Source of the DNA: Hylemonella gracilis ATCC 19624
Lineage (GTDB): Bacteria > Pseudomonadota > Gammaproteobacteria > Burkholderiales > Burkholderiaceae_C
Length of the DNA stretch: 64,000 nucleotides
Reading direction: 5' to 3'
Assembly: GCF_000211835.1 (NCBI RefSeq)
Contig: NZ_AEGR01000080.1
Span: 1 to 64,000 of the forward strand
In this document: positions 31,065 through 40,239 of the stretch, piece after piece
Position numbering within the stretch: the first letter of the stretch is position 1
Layout: the number at the start of each line of letters is the position of its first letter
Program-made: the position numbers and the translations under genes
The notes under the pieces: model-generated
What the model was told of the DNA's origin: nothing
Seen by the model: only the letters and a program-made list of their open reading frames with translations
Database searches by the model: none

Positions 31065-31739
31065 TCAGTTCAGACTGGCCGTGGCGAGCTTGGTGCCGAA
31101 CCACAGGAACAAGGCGCCCACGGCGCCGGACAGACCGGCCGACGTGCGCCGACGTTGGCGAAAAGCATCGGCCAGGCGCGCGCCTGCGACGATCAGCACC
31201 GAGAGATACACGGCGCTGAAAGCCATCACGATGACGCTGAGAATCAGAAATGGGATCGCGGGCGTGTCGTAGGCAGGATCGATGAATTGCACGAAAAACG
31301 ACAACAGGAACAGGATGGCCTTGGGGTTTAGCAAGCTGATGACCAGCGCACGCTGAAAAGGTGCCAGCAAATGCGCCGACTGGGCTGCCGCAAGGGCTGT
31401 TGGTTCAACAAGCTGCGTGGCGATGCCTGCGGCGCGCCACTTGCGCCACGCTGACCACGCCAGATTCATGCCCACCCAGAACAGATAAGCGGCACCGACG
31501 TACTTCACGACCATGAACAGCGCTGGGTAGCCGCGCAGCAGACTGGCCGCCCCCAGAGCCGTGAACAGCAGCAGGATGCTGTCGCCCAGGAACACGCCGC
31601 AGGCGGCGTGGTAGCCGACACGTACGCCACGCGCCGTGGCCACCGACAGCACGAACAGGGAGTTGGGGCCAGGCAGCAAGACGATGCCAATGGCACCGAG
31701 CACATAGGTCCAAAGATCGGTGACGCCGTAGAAACTCAT
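31065..31739 (-). CDS. leuE: LysE/LeuE family amino acid exporter
   Basis: 224 residues, about six transmembrane helices. The N-terminal [11 protein letters not shown] is the family signature. Members export leucine, lysine, homoserine or related compounds. Its ATG overlaps the carA stop (ATGA), and carB follows after 14 bases, so it is embedded between the two carbamoyl-phosphate synthase genes. An arginine- or pyrimidine-linked substrate is tempting but unsupported. Confidence 0.85.
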   Translation of the reverse strand: MSFYGVTDLWTYVLGAIGIVLLPGPNSLFVLSVATARGVRVGYHAACGVFLGDSILLLFTALGAASLLRGYPALFMVVKYVGAAYLFWVGMNLAWSAWRKWRAAGIATQLVEPTALAAAQSAHLLAPFQRALVISLLNPKAILFLLSFFVQFIDPAYDTPAIPFLILSVIVMAFSAVYLSVLIVAGARLADAFRQRRRTSAGLSGAVGALFLWFGTKLATASLN

Positions 31740-32911
31740 GCGCGGGCTTCCATCAATTTGACGAAGCGGTCAAACAGATAAGCAATGTCATGCGGACCAG
31801 GCGACGCCTCGGGGTGGCCCTGGAACCCGAAAGCCGGCTTGTCCGTGCATTCGAAGCCTTGCAAGGTGCCGTCGAACAGCGACACGTGGGTTTCGCGACT
31901 GCTGGCCGGCAAGGTCTTCGGGTCGACGGCGAAACCATGGTTTTGGCTGGTGATGCTGACACGACCCGTGTCCAGATTCTTCACCGGATGGTTGGCACCG
32001 TGATGGCCGGTCTTCATCTTGAATGTCTTGGCGCCGAGCGCCAACCCAAGAATCTGGTGTCCGAGGCAGATGCCGAATGTCGGCAGGCCTCGGGACAAAA
32101 ATTCCCTCGTCGCCGTGATCGCGTAGTCGCAAGGCTCCGGGTCTCCGGGGCCGTTGCTGAGAAACACGCCATCGGGTTGGTACTTGAGCACCTCGGCGGC
32201 GGAAGTCTGCGCGGGCACCACCGTGACCTTGACACCCCGCGAAGCGAGCATGCGCAGGATGTTCTTCTTCACGCCGAAATCGTAGGCAACGACGTGGAAC
32301 ATGGCTTGCTCCAGCACGCCATACCCGCTGCCCAACTGCCACTCGGTCTGGGTCCATTCATAGGGCTGCGCCACGCTGACCACCTTGGCCAGATCCTGCC
32401 CCGCCATGCTGGGCGCGGCCTTGGCACGCGCGATGGCATCGTCGATCAGCGCCTGGGTGACGGACTCGCCCGACTTCAGCGCGACGATGGCACCGTTCTG
32501 AGCACCCTTGTCACGCAACACGCGGGTGAGTTTGCGCGTGTCGATGTTGGCGATCGCCACGGTCTTCTCGCGCACCAGGTACTGCGACAGCGTCTCCGTG
32601 CTGCGGAAGTTGGAAGCCAGCAAGGGCAGATCCTTGATGATCAGGCCGGCGGCGTGGACCTTGTCGGCTTCGACATCTTCAGCATTGATGCCGTAGTTGC
32701 CGATGTGCGGATACGTGAGGGTCACGATCTGCCGGCAGTAGCTCGGGTCGGTGAGGATTTCCTGGTAGCCAGTGATGGCGGTGTTGAACACCACCTCGCC
32801 GATCGTGGCACCCGGGGCACCGATGGAATTGCCGAGAAAGACCGTGCCGTCTGCAAGCGCCAGGATGGCGGGAGGCTGCGATTGGTGCGCGCCTTGGAGA
32901 GACAAAAGCAC
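31736..32911 (-). CDS. carA: Carbamoyl-phosphate synthase small (glutaminase) subunit
   Basis: 391 residues. The class I amidotransferase domain has GICLGHQ near residue 275 (nucleophile Cys) and HPEASPGP near 363 (His and Glu of the triad). The N-terminal CPSase small-chain domain starts after a few extra residues ([17 protein letters not shown]). It releases ammonia from glutamine for CarB. First gene of carA-leuE-carB; the upstream region has a TATAAT element. Confidence 0.97.
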   Translation of the reverse strand: MLLSLQGAHQSQPPAILALADGTVFLGNSIGAPGATIGEVVFNTAITGYQEILTDPSYCRQIVTLTYPHIGNYGINAEDVEADKVHAAGLIIKDLPLLASNFRSTETLSQYLVREKTVAIANIDTRKLTRVLRDKGAQNGAIVALKSGESVTQALIDDAIARAKAAPSMAGQDLAKVVSVAQPYEWTQTEWQLGSGYGVLEQAMFHVVAYDFGVKKNILRMLASRGVKVTVVPAQTSAAEVLKYQPDGVFLSNGPGDPEPCDYAITATREFLSRGLPTFGICLGHQILGLALGAKTFKMKTGHHGANHPVKNLDTGRVSITSQNHGFAVDPKTLPASSRETHVSLFDGTLQGFECTDKPAFGFQGHPEASPGPHDIAYLFDRFVKLMEARA

Positions 32912-33041
32912 TGGGGACTCCGTTGGTTACGGGCGCGCCCTGGGCATCTCCAGGACACACTGGGCCTGGCTTTGCTGCTTTTGGTGAGGGAAGGTTCGAA
33001 GGAAATGCGCTGCGGGCGCGCTGATTTCTGAACAGCCTCGA

Positions 33042-33047
33042 ATTATA
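33042..33047 (-). promoter_or_regulatory. Possible -10 element of carA
   Basis: TATAAT on the minus strand, about 131 bases before carA, implying a leader of about 125 nt. No good -35 is seen; that position falls inside the aceA hairpin. Confidence 0.35.
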
Positions 33048-33052
33048 GCGGA

Positions 33053-33081
33053 GCGAGGGCCAGCCCAGAGCTGGCCCTCGC
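33053..33081 (-). terminator. Hairpin after aceA
   Basis: Perfect 12-base stem GCGAGGGCCAGC / GCTGGCCCTCGC with a five-base loop, 61 bases after the aceA stop. It lacks a T-run, so it may be a transcript-end stabiliser or Rho-assisted terminator. Confidence 0.55.
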
Positions 33082-33141
33082 AAGAAGTTCCGTAGAGACC
33101 GGTCTTGAAAAGATGCGCACCGGCTCAGTCTGGAGGCCGAC

Positions 33142-34461
33142 TCAGTGGAACTGCTCTTCCTCGGTGGAGCCTGTCAGAGCGGTCACGCTGGAGCGCCCGC
33201 CCTGGATCGCCGTGGTCACCTCGTCGAAGTAGCCGGTGCCCACCTCCTGCTGGTGCGAAACAAAGGTGTAGCCACGCTCACGCGCCGCGAACTCTGGCTC
33301 TTGCACGCGGTCCACATAGGCCGTCATGCCACGTTGCACGTAGTCTTGAGCAAGATCGAACATGTTGAACCACATGCTGTGGATCCCAGCCAGGGTGATG
33401 AACTGGTACCTGTAGCCCATGGCGCCAAGTTCACGCTGGAACTTGGCGATGGTGGCGTCGTCCAGGTTCTTCTTCCAGTTGAAAGACGGCGAGCAGTTGT
33501 AGGCCAGCATCTTGCCAGGGTGAACCTTGTGCACGGCCTCGGCAAACTTGCGCGCGAAGCTCAGGTCGGGCGTGCCGGTCTCACACCACACCAGATCGGC
33601 GTAGCGGGCGTAGGCGTTCGCACGGGCCACGGCTTGGTCCAGTCCCTTGCGGGTTTTGAAGAAACCTTCGGCGGTGCGTTCGCCGGTCAGGAAGGGCTGG
33701 TCGATCTCGTCGTAGTCGGAGGTCAACAGATCGGCGGCTTCGGCATCGGTGCGCGCGATCACCAGCGTCGGCACGCCCATCACGTCGGCGGCCATGCGCG
33801 CGGCGATCAGTTTCTGGCACGACTCGCGCGTGGGCAACAGCACCTTGCCACCCATGTGCCCGCATTTCTTGACGGACGCCAACTGGTCTTCCCAATGCAC
33901 GCCCGCCGCGCCTGCTCGGATCATGGCCTTCATGAGTTCAAAGGCATTGAGCACACCGCCGAAACCAGCTTCAGCGTCCGCCACGATGGGCGCGAAGTAA
34001 TCGATGTAGTCCGTGTCACCGGGGTTGACGCCCTTGGCGTGCTGGATTTCATCCGCGCGGCGGAAGGTGTTGTTGATGCTCTCCACCACCTTGGGCACGG
34101 AATCCACGGGATAGAGCGACTGGTCGGGGTACATGGAGGCGTAGCTGTTGTTGTCGGCCGCCACCTGCCAGCCCGACAGGTAAATGGCCTTCACGCCAGC
34201 CTTGACCTGCTGCATGGCCTGCCCACCCGTCAAAGCGCCCAGACAGTTCACATACGGCGTGGTGTGCAGCAAATCCCAAAGCTTTTCCGCCGTGCGGCGC
34301 GCGACGGTGTGCTCGATGGGAAAGGATCCGCGCAGGCGCACGACGTCAGCGGCGCTGTAACCGCGCTCGATACCTTTCCAGCGGGGATTACTCGCCCAGT
34401 CTTTTTCCAGGGCGGCGGCTTGTTGCTCACAGCTGAGTTGTTCGGTCAGGGTTTGGGGCAT
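33142..34461 (-). CDS. aceA: Isocitrate lyase
   Basis: 439 residues (E. coli 434). The catalytic loop [16 protein letters not shown] near residue 200 contains the active Cys; NYSPSF-type block reads YNCSPSFNW near 320. It cleaves isocitrate to glyoxylate and succinate in the glyoxylate shunt, needed for growth on acetate and fatty acids. Monocistronic: a hairpin follows it and a 269-base AT-rich region with several inverted repeats precedes it. Confidence 0.96.
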   Translation of the reverse strand: MPQTLTEQLSCEQQAAALEKDWASNPRWKGIERGYSAADVVRLRGSFPIEHTVARRTAEKLWDLLHTTPYVNCLGALTGGQAMQQVKAGVKAIYLSGWQVAADNNSYASMYPDQSLYPVDSVPKVVESINNTFRRADEIQHAKGVNPGDTDYIDYFAPIVADAEAGFGGVLNAFELMKAMIRAGAAGVHWEDQLASVKKCGHMGGKVLLPTRESCQKLIAARMAADVMGVPTLVIARTDAEAADLLTSDYDEIDQPFLTGERTAEGFFKTRKGLDQAVARANAYARYADLVWCETGTPDLSFARKFAEAVHKVHPGKMLAYNCSPSFNWKKNLDDATIAKFQRELGAMGYRYQFITLAGIHSMWFNMFDLAQDYVQRGMTAYVDRVQEPEFAARERGYTFVSHQQEVGTGYFDEVTTAIQGGRSSVTALTGSTEEEQFH

Positions 34462-34620
34462 GGTGAACTCCTTGGGTCATGGTGGATACAGGGGAAAGCG
34501 CAGGTCATGTATAAGACTTGCGACCCGTTCAATGTAGGTGTGCCCACCCTTCCGATGCCGATCGGATCTCAGTGACTTGGAGTTTTTTTATTCTTTTTAA
34601 ATCATAGACTTAAGGATGAA

Positions 34621-34659
34621 TTTTCTTGATGAGAAATCCAATATCTCATATCAAGAAAA
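34621..34659. promoter_or_regulatory. Long inverted repeat upstream of aceA
   Basis: TTTTCTTGAT-GAGA and TCTC-AT-ATCAAGAAAA form 14 paired bases around a nine-base centre, in an AT-rich stretch 160-200 bases before the aceA start. It could be an operator for an aceA regulator, or part of the preceding terminator structure, whose T-run overlaps its right arm. Confidence 0.4.
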
Positions 34660-34677
34660 AATGCTGCGCCGCAGCAC
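34656..34677 (-). terminator. Intrinsic terminator after the trmH-rnhB cluster
   Basis: On the minus strand: TGCTGC-GGC-GCAGCA followed by six T, about 55 bases after the trmH-family stop. It would end the long envelope operon. Confidence 0.65.
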
Positions 34678-34681
34678 GGGG

Positions 34682-34724
34682 CGTTTTCACAAGGCGAGAA
34701 AAGTACCGGACCCGTGAAAACGGG
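34682..34724. repeat. Nested inverted repeats CGTTTTCAC / GTGAAAACG
   Basis: Nine-base arms (34682-34690 and 34714-34722) 23 bases apart; the right arm also lies in a GNRA-type hairpin CCCGT-GAAA-ACGGG on the plus strand. Function unknown. Confidence 0.45.
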
Positions 34725-34730
34725 CCTTGC

Positions 34731-35546
34731 TCAGGACAGCGCAGGACCGGACAGCGCGCTGGCGTGCAGGCAGATGGCGGCGGCAGCGGCCACGTTGAGT
34801 GACTCCTCGCCACCCGGTTGGGCAATGCGCAGCTTGAGCGCCGCGCGAGCCATCAAGGCTTCACCCACCCCCTGCCCCTCGTGGCCCAAGACCCAGGCAC
34901 ACGGCCAGGGCAAATGGGCGCGATGCAAAAGCTCACCTTGGTGAGAGCTGGTCACCAGCAGCGGGACCTGCAAGACCGCCAGATCGTCTGCGGCCAGGCC
35001 CTCGACCAAGCGCAGGCCGAAGTGCGCCCCCATGCCAGCGCGCAGCACTTTCGGGCTCCATAGCGCCGCCGTGCCCTTGAGCGCCAGCACCTGAGCGCAG
35101 CCGAAGGCTGCGGCGCTGCGCAAGATGGAGCCGACGTTGCCTGCGTCTTGGACCCGGTCCAGGACGACGGTGGACAGCCCAGACTGAACGGTCGCCTCGA
35201 CGGGCAGGTCGAACACCAGACCCAGGCCCTGCGCGGGCGAGAACGACTCCAGAGCACTGATGCTGGCGAACAGGGCGTCGGGCAGAAGCACGGTGCGTTC
35301 CGCGCCAGTGTGGCTCGCATCGCCGAACTCCCCGCCCCAGTGCAGCCAGGCCGATTCGGCCAACACGGCCAAGGCGGGACGCCAGCCACGCAACAGCGCC
35401 GCGCGGGCCAGGTGGTCACCCTCGACCCAGACCCGGCCAGCGGTGCCGGACTTGCGGTAGGCCGTGTTGTCCTGCGCCAGCCGACGCAACTCCTTCAGCA
35501 GAGGATTGTCACGCGAGCTGATGATCTGGGCCTGGGGCAGGCTCAC
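34731..35546 (-). CDS. TrmH/SpoU family RNA 2'-O-methyltransferase
   Basis: 271 residues. The SPOUT knot motifs are [16 protein letters not shown] near residue 150, LGHEGQGV near 228 and [12 protein letters not shown] near 250. An N-terminal substrate-binding domain is typical of rRNA 2'-O-ribose methyltransferases of this family. The GTG at 35546 was chosen because it overlaps the rnhB stop (GTGA); homology begins SLPQAQ. The exact rRNA or tRNA target is unknown. Last gene of the envelope/translation cluster. Confidence 0.85.
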   Translation of the reverse strand: MSLPQAQIISSRDNPLLKELRRLAQDNTAYRKSGTAGRVWVEGDHLARAALLRGWRPALAVLAESAWLHWGGEFGDASHTGAERTVLLPDALFASISALESFSPAQGLGLVFDLPVEATVQSGLSTVVLDRVQDAGNVGSILRSAAAFGCAQVLALKGTAALWSPKVLRAGMGAHFGLRLVEGLAADDLAVLQVPLLVTSSHQGELLHRAHLPWPCAWVLGHEGQGVGEALMARAALKLRIAQPGGEESLNVAAAAAICLHASALSGPALS

Positions 35547-36199
35547 GATGCACTCCCGGCGCGCATGACCTGCGCCACCGGCGCGAAGGAGCGCCGATGC
35601 TGCGGACACGCGCCATGCATGTGCAAGGCGGCCAGATGCACTGCCGTGCCGTAACCCTTGTGAGCGGCGAAACCGTACTGAGGGAATTCACGGTCATAGC
35701 TGAGGCACCAGCGATCGCGGTGCACCTTGGCCAGGATGGACGCCGCCGAGATGGCCGGCACCAAAGCATCGCCCCTCACCACGGCCTCGGACAGCACGGA
35801 CAGGCGCGGCAACTGGTTGCCATCGACCAGCACTTTGGAGGGCTTCAAACGCAGTCCCCCGACGGCGCGCCGCATGGCCAGCAAGGTGGCCTGAAGGATA
35901 TTCAGGGCGTCGATCTCCTCCACGCTGGCCTCGGCCACGGCGCAGCACAAGGCCTTGGCCCGGATCTCGTCGTACAGCCGCTCACGCCGCGCGGCCGTGA
36001 GCTTCTTCGAGTCGTCCAGACCTTCGATCGGATTCAACTCGTCCAAGATGACGGCGGCGGCCACCACGGGCCCGGCCAGCGGTCCGCGCCCCGCTTCATC
36101 CACACCGGCGAGCAGGCCGGGCGTGTCCCACATCAGGCGGGTCTGAGCGGCTTGTGCGGCCAGCGCGGCATCAGGCCGGGAGGATCTGGGCGATCGCAT
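35543..36199 (-). CDS. rnhB: Ribonuclease HII
   Basis: 218 residues from the ATG at 36199. The catalytic acidic residues sit in [14 protein letters not shown] and [11 protein letters not shown]. It removes ribonucleotides from DNA and RNA/DNA hybrids. If this start is right, it overlaps lpxB by 29 bases; an ATG at 36133 would give 196 residues, close to the E. coli length of 198. Earlier in-frame codons are antisense-like and were ignored. Confidence 0.92.
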   Translation of the reverse strand: MRSPRSSRPDAALAAQAAQTRLMWDTPGLLAGVDEAGRGPLAGPVVAAAVILDELNPIEGLDDSKKLTAARRERLYDEIRAKALCCAVAEASVEEIDALNILQATLLAMRRAVGGLRLKPSKVLVDGNQLPRLSVLSEAVVRGDALVPAISAASILAKVHRDRWCLSYDREFPQYGFAAHKGYGTAVHLAALHMHGACPQHRRSFAPVAQVMRAGSAS

Positions 36200-37325
36200 C
36201 GGCAGCCAGGGTGGGAGTATCGCGCTGTAATTCAGCGTGCAGGGCATCGAAACGGGTTTGCAGCGCCGCGACGCGTGCTGGGTCATCCAACCAAGCCAGT
36301 GTGGCGGCAGCAAGTTTTTCGGGTCGCGCTTCGTCTTGCAGCAATTCGGGGACGACAAAATCGCGGCAGAGGATGTTGGGCAGGCCGATCCAGGGCTGCA
36401 GCTTCTTGCCTCTCATGATCGAGGCCGTGAGCCAATGGACTGCGTAGGCGATGACCATCGGTCGCTTGAACAAAGCGGCCTCCAGCGTGGCGGTCCCGCT
36501 GGCGATCAGCGTCACGTCACAGGCGGTCAGGGCTTGGTGGGACTGTCCGTCCAGGATGTGCAGATTGGGCTGCGCACTCGCGCCAAACACCCGCCGAACG
36601 GCCTGCTCGATGGCAGCACGCCGACCAGGCGCGGCGGGCACGATGAAGTGCAATTCCGGTCTTGCCCGCCCCATCAACGCCGCAGCCCTTAGGAAGCGTT
36701 CCGCGAGATGCTTGACCTCGCTGGCTCTGCTACCGGGCAAGACAGCCACCACGGGAGCGTCGGGCGGCAATCCCAGCGCGGCACGTGCCGCCACGCGGTC
36801 GGGCGTTCGGGGAATCACATTGGCGAGCGGATGCCCCACATAGGTCGCGGCGATGCCATGCTGCGAGAGCAGTTCGACCTCGAAGGGGAAGATGCACAGC
36901 ACATGGTCCACACTGGCCTTGATCTTATGCACCCGCTCCGGACGCCATGCCCAGATGGAGGGACAGACAAAGTGAACGGTCTTGATCCCAGCCTCGCGCA
37001 GGCCGCGTTCAAGATCAAGGTTGAAATCCGGTGCGTCCACGCCAATGAAGACATCGGGCCGCTCGCGCAACAGCCGTTGCCGCAATTGGTCACGGATGCC
37101 GACCAATTCGCGGTAACGACGCAGCACCTCGACATAACCGCTGACGGCCAGCCTCTCGCTGGGCCACCAGGCCTGAAAACCACGTCGCAGCATCTGCGGT
37201 CCGCCGATGCCCACCATGTTGCCCGGTGCGCGCATCTGAGGCCAGCGGGCCTGCACGCCATCGAGCAGCAAGCCGGCGAGCAGGTCACCGGAGGCTTCCC
37301 CAGCAACCATGGCCAAGGTCTTCAA
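36171..37325 (-). CDS. lpxB: Lipid-A-disaccharide synthase
   Basis: 384 residues. Family 19 glycosyltransferase: N-terminal [14 protein letters not shown] near 123, and the C-terminal sugar-nucleotide site including [11 protein letters not shown]. It joins UDP-2,3-diacylglucosamine and lipid X to form the tetra-acylated disaccharide. Starts with TTG overlapping the lpxA stop (TTGA), with AGGGAT about 7 bases upstream; an ATG five codons later is an alternative. Confidence 0.96.
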   Translation of the reverse strand: MKTLAMVAGEASGDLLAGLLLDGVQARWPQMRAPGNMVGIGGPQMLRRGFQAWWPSERLAVSGYVEVLRRYRELVGIRDQLRQRLLRERPDVFIGVDAPDFNLDLERGLREAGIKTVHFVCPSIWAWRPERVHKIKASVDHVLCIFPFEVELLSQHGIAATYVGHPLANVIPRTPDRVAARAALGLPPDAPVVAVLPGSRASEVKHLAERFLRAAALMGRARPELHFIVPAAPGRRAAIEQAVRRVFGASAQPNLHILDGQSHQALTACDVTLIASGTATLEAALFKRPMVIAYAVHWLTASIMRGKKLQPWIGLPNILCRDFVVPELLQDEARPEKLAAATLAWLDDPARVAALQTRFDALHAELQRDTPTLAADAIAQILPA

Positions 37326-38110
37326 CGGGCGATCCCTGCGGCGCTGGTGGACAAGAACGCATCCATCAAAGCGACGTCCGCGGCCAGTTCCGGCGAGTTC
37401 ACGGACAAGGCCAGGATGCCCGCACGCGACTGCTCCAGGGTGAGCTCTTGGCGGTAGAGCAACTTGTGCATCTCACGTATGGCTCGGATACGTGCTTCCG
37501 AAAACTCACGCCGCTTCAGGCCCGTCAGATTGACGCCGCGCACTTCAAGCGGATGACCATCCACCACCATGAAAGGAGGCACATCCTTGTTGATGTGGCT
37601 GGCGAAGCCCACCATCGCGTGTGCACCTATGCGCATGCGCTGCAGCACGCCCGTGAGCCCACCCACTGTCACCCAGTCGCCCACCCGCACATGCCCGGCG
37701 AAGGTGGCGTTGTTGGCGATCGTGGTGTGGTCGCCAATGACGCAATCGTGCGCGACATGCACGTAGGCCATGATCCAGTTATCGCTGCCAATCTGCGTGA
37801 CACCCGCGTCCTGCGTAGTGCCAGTGTTGAAAGTACAGAACTCGCGGATCAGATTGCGGTCACCAATGCGCAATTCGGTGGGCTCGCCAGCATATTTCTT
37901 GTCCTGCGGTGCTGCACCGATGGAAGAAAACTGGAAGAACTGATTGTCGCGGCCAATCGTGGTGTATCCCTCGATCACACAATGCGGACCCACTTGGGTC
38001 CCCGCCCCAATCTTCACGTTCGGTCCGATGACGGCGTAGGGGCCGACCTCGACCGAAGCGTCCAACTCGGCTTTCGGATCGACGATGGCTGTGGGATGGA
38101 TACGGCTCAT
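37322..38110 (-). CDS. lpxA: UDP-N-acetylglucosamine acyltransferase
   Basis: 262 residues, the same length as E. coli LpxA. Left-handed beta-helix of hexapeptide repeats ([14 protein letters not shown] onward); the catalytic His lies in the middle of the helix ([21 protein letters not shown], cited by its HDCVIGDH part). It performs the first acylation of UDP-GlcNAc in lipid A synthesis. The ATG at 38110 matches the family start; upstream codons overlap fabZ without homology. Confidence 0.97.
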   Translation of the reverse strand: MSRIHPTAIVDPKAELDASVEVGPYAVIGPNVKIGAGTQVGPHCVIEGYTTIGRDNQFFQFSSIGAAPQDKKYAGEPTELRIGDRNLIREFCTFNTGTTQDAGVTQIGSDNWIMAYVHVAHDCVIGDHTTIANNATFAGHVRVGDWVTVGGLTGVLQRMRIGAHAMVGFASHINKDVPPFMVVDGHPLEVRGVNLTGLKRREFSEARIRAIREMHKLLYRQELTLEQSRAGILALSVNSPELAADVALMDAFLSTSAAGIAR

Positions 38111-38145
38111 GGCGCCTCGATGTTCCTGCTTGTTACCCCGGGGGC

Positions 38146-38613
38146 TCAATCGACACGGCGCATCGTGCACATGATATCGGCCTCGACGGCGCGCTCGCCG
38201 TCGACACTGGCCCAAGACTTGAATTTATAGATGCCCGCCTTGGAGCGCTCCAGCTCGACCTCCAAGATCAACTGGTCGCCTGGCTCCACCGGGCGCTTGA
38301 AGCGCGCAGCGTCGATGCCCGCGAAGTAGTAGATGCTCTTGCCGTCCTGCTCGATGTCATTCGACACAAAGGACAGCAGCGCCGCGGCTTGGGCCAAGGC
38401 CTCGATCTGCAACACGCCGGGCATGACCGGACGGCTGGGGAAGTGACCATTGAAGAATTCTTCGTTCATGGTCACGTTCTTCAGCGCCTTGATGCGCTTG
38501 CCCTTTTCAAGTTCAAGCACACGGTCCACCAGCAGGATGGGATAGCGATGCGGCAACAGTTTGAGAATCTGGTGGATGTCCAGCCGGGTCAGGTCGGTGG
38601 TGGGTGCGCTCAT
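38146..38613 (-). CDS. fabZ: 3-hydroxyacyl-ACP dehydratase FabZ
   Basis: 155 residues, single hot-dog fold. The active-site His and Glu fall in [16 protein letters not shown] near residue 55. It dehydrates beta-hydroxyacyl-ACP in fatty acid synthesis and competes with LpxA/LpxD for hydroxymyristoyl-ACP-type substrates, which explains its placement among lpx genes. Confidence 0.97.
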   Translation of the reverse strand: MSAPTTDLTRLDIHQILKLLPHRYPILLVDRVLELEKGKRIKALKNVTMNEEFFNGHFPSRPVMPGVLQIEALAQAAALLSFVSNDIEQDGKSIYYFAGIDAARFKRPVEPGDQLILEVELERSKAGIYKFKSWASVDGERAVEADIMCTMRRVD

Positions 38614-38635
38614 TGTTTATTCCTCTCGGGTTCCT

Positions 38636-39691
38636 TCAATTCTTGTCAATCGCCTTGTCGCTCGATTCGGAGCCATGCGCCTTCTCCAAGGCGCGCAGCC
38701 GTTCGCGTAAACCGGCGAGTTGTTTGAGCGTGGCAGCATTCCTTTCCCAGGAAGCGTGGTCATCGAGGGGAAAGGCCCCTGTGTAATGCCCCGGCTTGTG
38801 CAAGGATCGGGAAACCAGCGAAAACGCGGACACATGCACGTTGTCGGCAAGGGTCAGATGCCCGGCGATGCCCGCTCCCCCGCCAATAGTGCAGTTGGCG
38901 CCGATGATGGCGGAGCCTGCCACGCCGACACAGGCCGCCATGGCCGTGTTGCGCCCCACGCGCACGTTGTGCGCGATCTGAATCAGGTTGTCGAGCTTGA
39001 CGCCATCCTCGATCACGGTGTCCGCCAAGGCGCCCCGGTCGATGCACGTGTTGGCGCCGATTTCCACGTCGTCACCGATGCGCACGGCGCCAAGCTGTTC
39101 AATTTTTTCCCAGCGTGTTTCAGCGTCGGCGCGCACAGGGGCAAAACCGAAGCCGTCGGCCCCAATGACCACGCCTGAATGCAAGATGCAGCGCGCGCCA
39201 ATCACGCAGTCCTCACCCACCGTCACGCGGGACTTCAGCCATGTGTGCGCGCCGATCTTCGCACCCCGCTCCACCACGCAAAGCGGACCAATGACCGCGC
39301 TGGGATCGACCTGGGCCAGGGCATCCACCACGGCACTAGGGTGGATGCGCGGGCCAGCCGGTGCGGTCGCTCTGCGCGCGCGCTGCCAGAGCTGGGTGAG
39401 GCGAGCGAAATAAAGATACGGATCTGGCGTGACGATGCAGGCTGGGCCACCAGACAGACCGTGCACAGAGCGAGCCATCGCCTCATCGCGCAAGGCGGGT
39501 GCGACGATCACACAGGCCGCCTGGCTCGTCGCCAGTTGAGCGCGATACTTGGCGCTGCTGAGGAAGCTCAGGGACTGGGCGTCGGCAGATTCAAGCGGAG
39601 CAAGACGCTCGATTTGCAAGTGCGCATCACCGAGCAACTCACCCCCAAGTTGCTCGACGATGGCACCGAGACGCAGTACAACATGACCCAT
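38636..39691 (-). CDS. lpxD: UDP-3-O-acylglucosamine N-acyltransferase
   Basis: 351 residues. An N-terminal uridine-binding domain (about 1-105) is followed by hexapeptide repeats and a C-terminal helical segment. The catalytic His lies in [12 protein letters not shown] near residue 245. It adds the second hydroxyacyl chain during lipid A synthesis. 22 bases upstream of fabZ and 23 bases after skp. Confidence 0.96.
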   Translation of the reverse strand: MGHVVLRLGAIVEQLGGELLGDAHLQIERLAPLESADAQSLSFLSSAKYRAQLATSQAACVIVAPALRDEAMARSVHGLSGGPACIVTPDPYLYFARLTQLWQRARRATAPAGPRIHPSAVVDALAQVDPSAVIGPLCVVERGAKIGAHTWLKSRVTVGEDCVIGARCILHSGVVIGADGFGFAPVRADAETRWEKIEQLGAVRIGDDVEIGANTCIDRGALADTVIEDGVKLDNLIQIAHNVRVGRNTAMAACVGVAGSAIIGANCTIGGGAGIAGHLTLADNVHVSAFSLVSRSLHKPGHYTGAFPLDDHASWERNAATLKQLAGLRERLRALEKAHGSESSDKAIDKN

Positions 39692-39714
39692 GCGTGACGC
39701 TTGAGGGCTGGGAA

Positions 39715-40239
39715 TTACTTGGCGCTGGCGTTCAGCGCCTGGATGACCTTGTCGGTGATGTCATGCTTGGGATTGACATACACCGCTTCCTGAAGGATCA
39801 GGTCGTACTTCTCGGCATCCGCCACCTGCTTGACCACACGGTTGGCGCGCTCAAAGACCTGCTGCAATTCTTCATTTCGCCGACGGCTGAGATCCTCTTG
39901 GAACTCACGGCGATTGCGTTGGAAATCACGGTCCAGATCCACAAGCTCTTTTTGCCGGGCCGAACGCTGGCTTTCGGACAAGGTGGGGGCATCTTTCTCG
40001 AACTGGTCGGCTCGGGTCTTGAGCGCCGCTCCCTGAGTCTGCAGCTCTTTCTCGCGCTTGGAGAATTCCTGTTCAAGACGGACCTGGGCATTCTTCGCGG
40101 GAGCAGCCTCCTTGATGATGCGATCCAGGCTCACGTAACCAAGGCGAAACTGTTGAGCGGAAACCGGCGTACTGAACAGCGCCAACAGACCCGCGCTGAC
40201 GGCCAGCCAATAGGCAACAAAGGATTTGCGCAGCTTCAT
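39715..40239 (-). CDS. skp: Periplasmic chaperone Skp/OmpH
   Basis: 174 residues: signal peptide ending VSA/QQ at residue 28, then a highly charged coiled-coil tentacle region (about 55-120). Skp trimers hold unfolded outer-membrane proteins in the periplasm. Its ATG overlaps the bamA stop (TGATG), matching its role in feeding substrates to BamA. Confidence 0.94.
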   Translation of the reverse strand: MKLRKSFVAYWLAVSAGLLALFSTPVSAQQFRLGYVSLDRIIKEAAPAKNAQVRLEQEFSKREKELQTQGAALKTRADQFEKDAPTLSESQRSARQKELVDLDRDFQRNRREFQEDLSRRRNEELQQVFERANRVVKQVADAEKYDLILQEAVYVNPKHDITDKVIQALNASAK

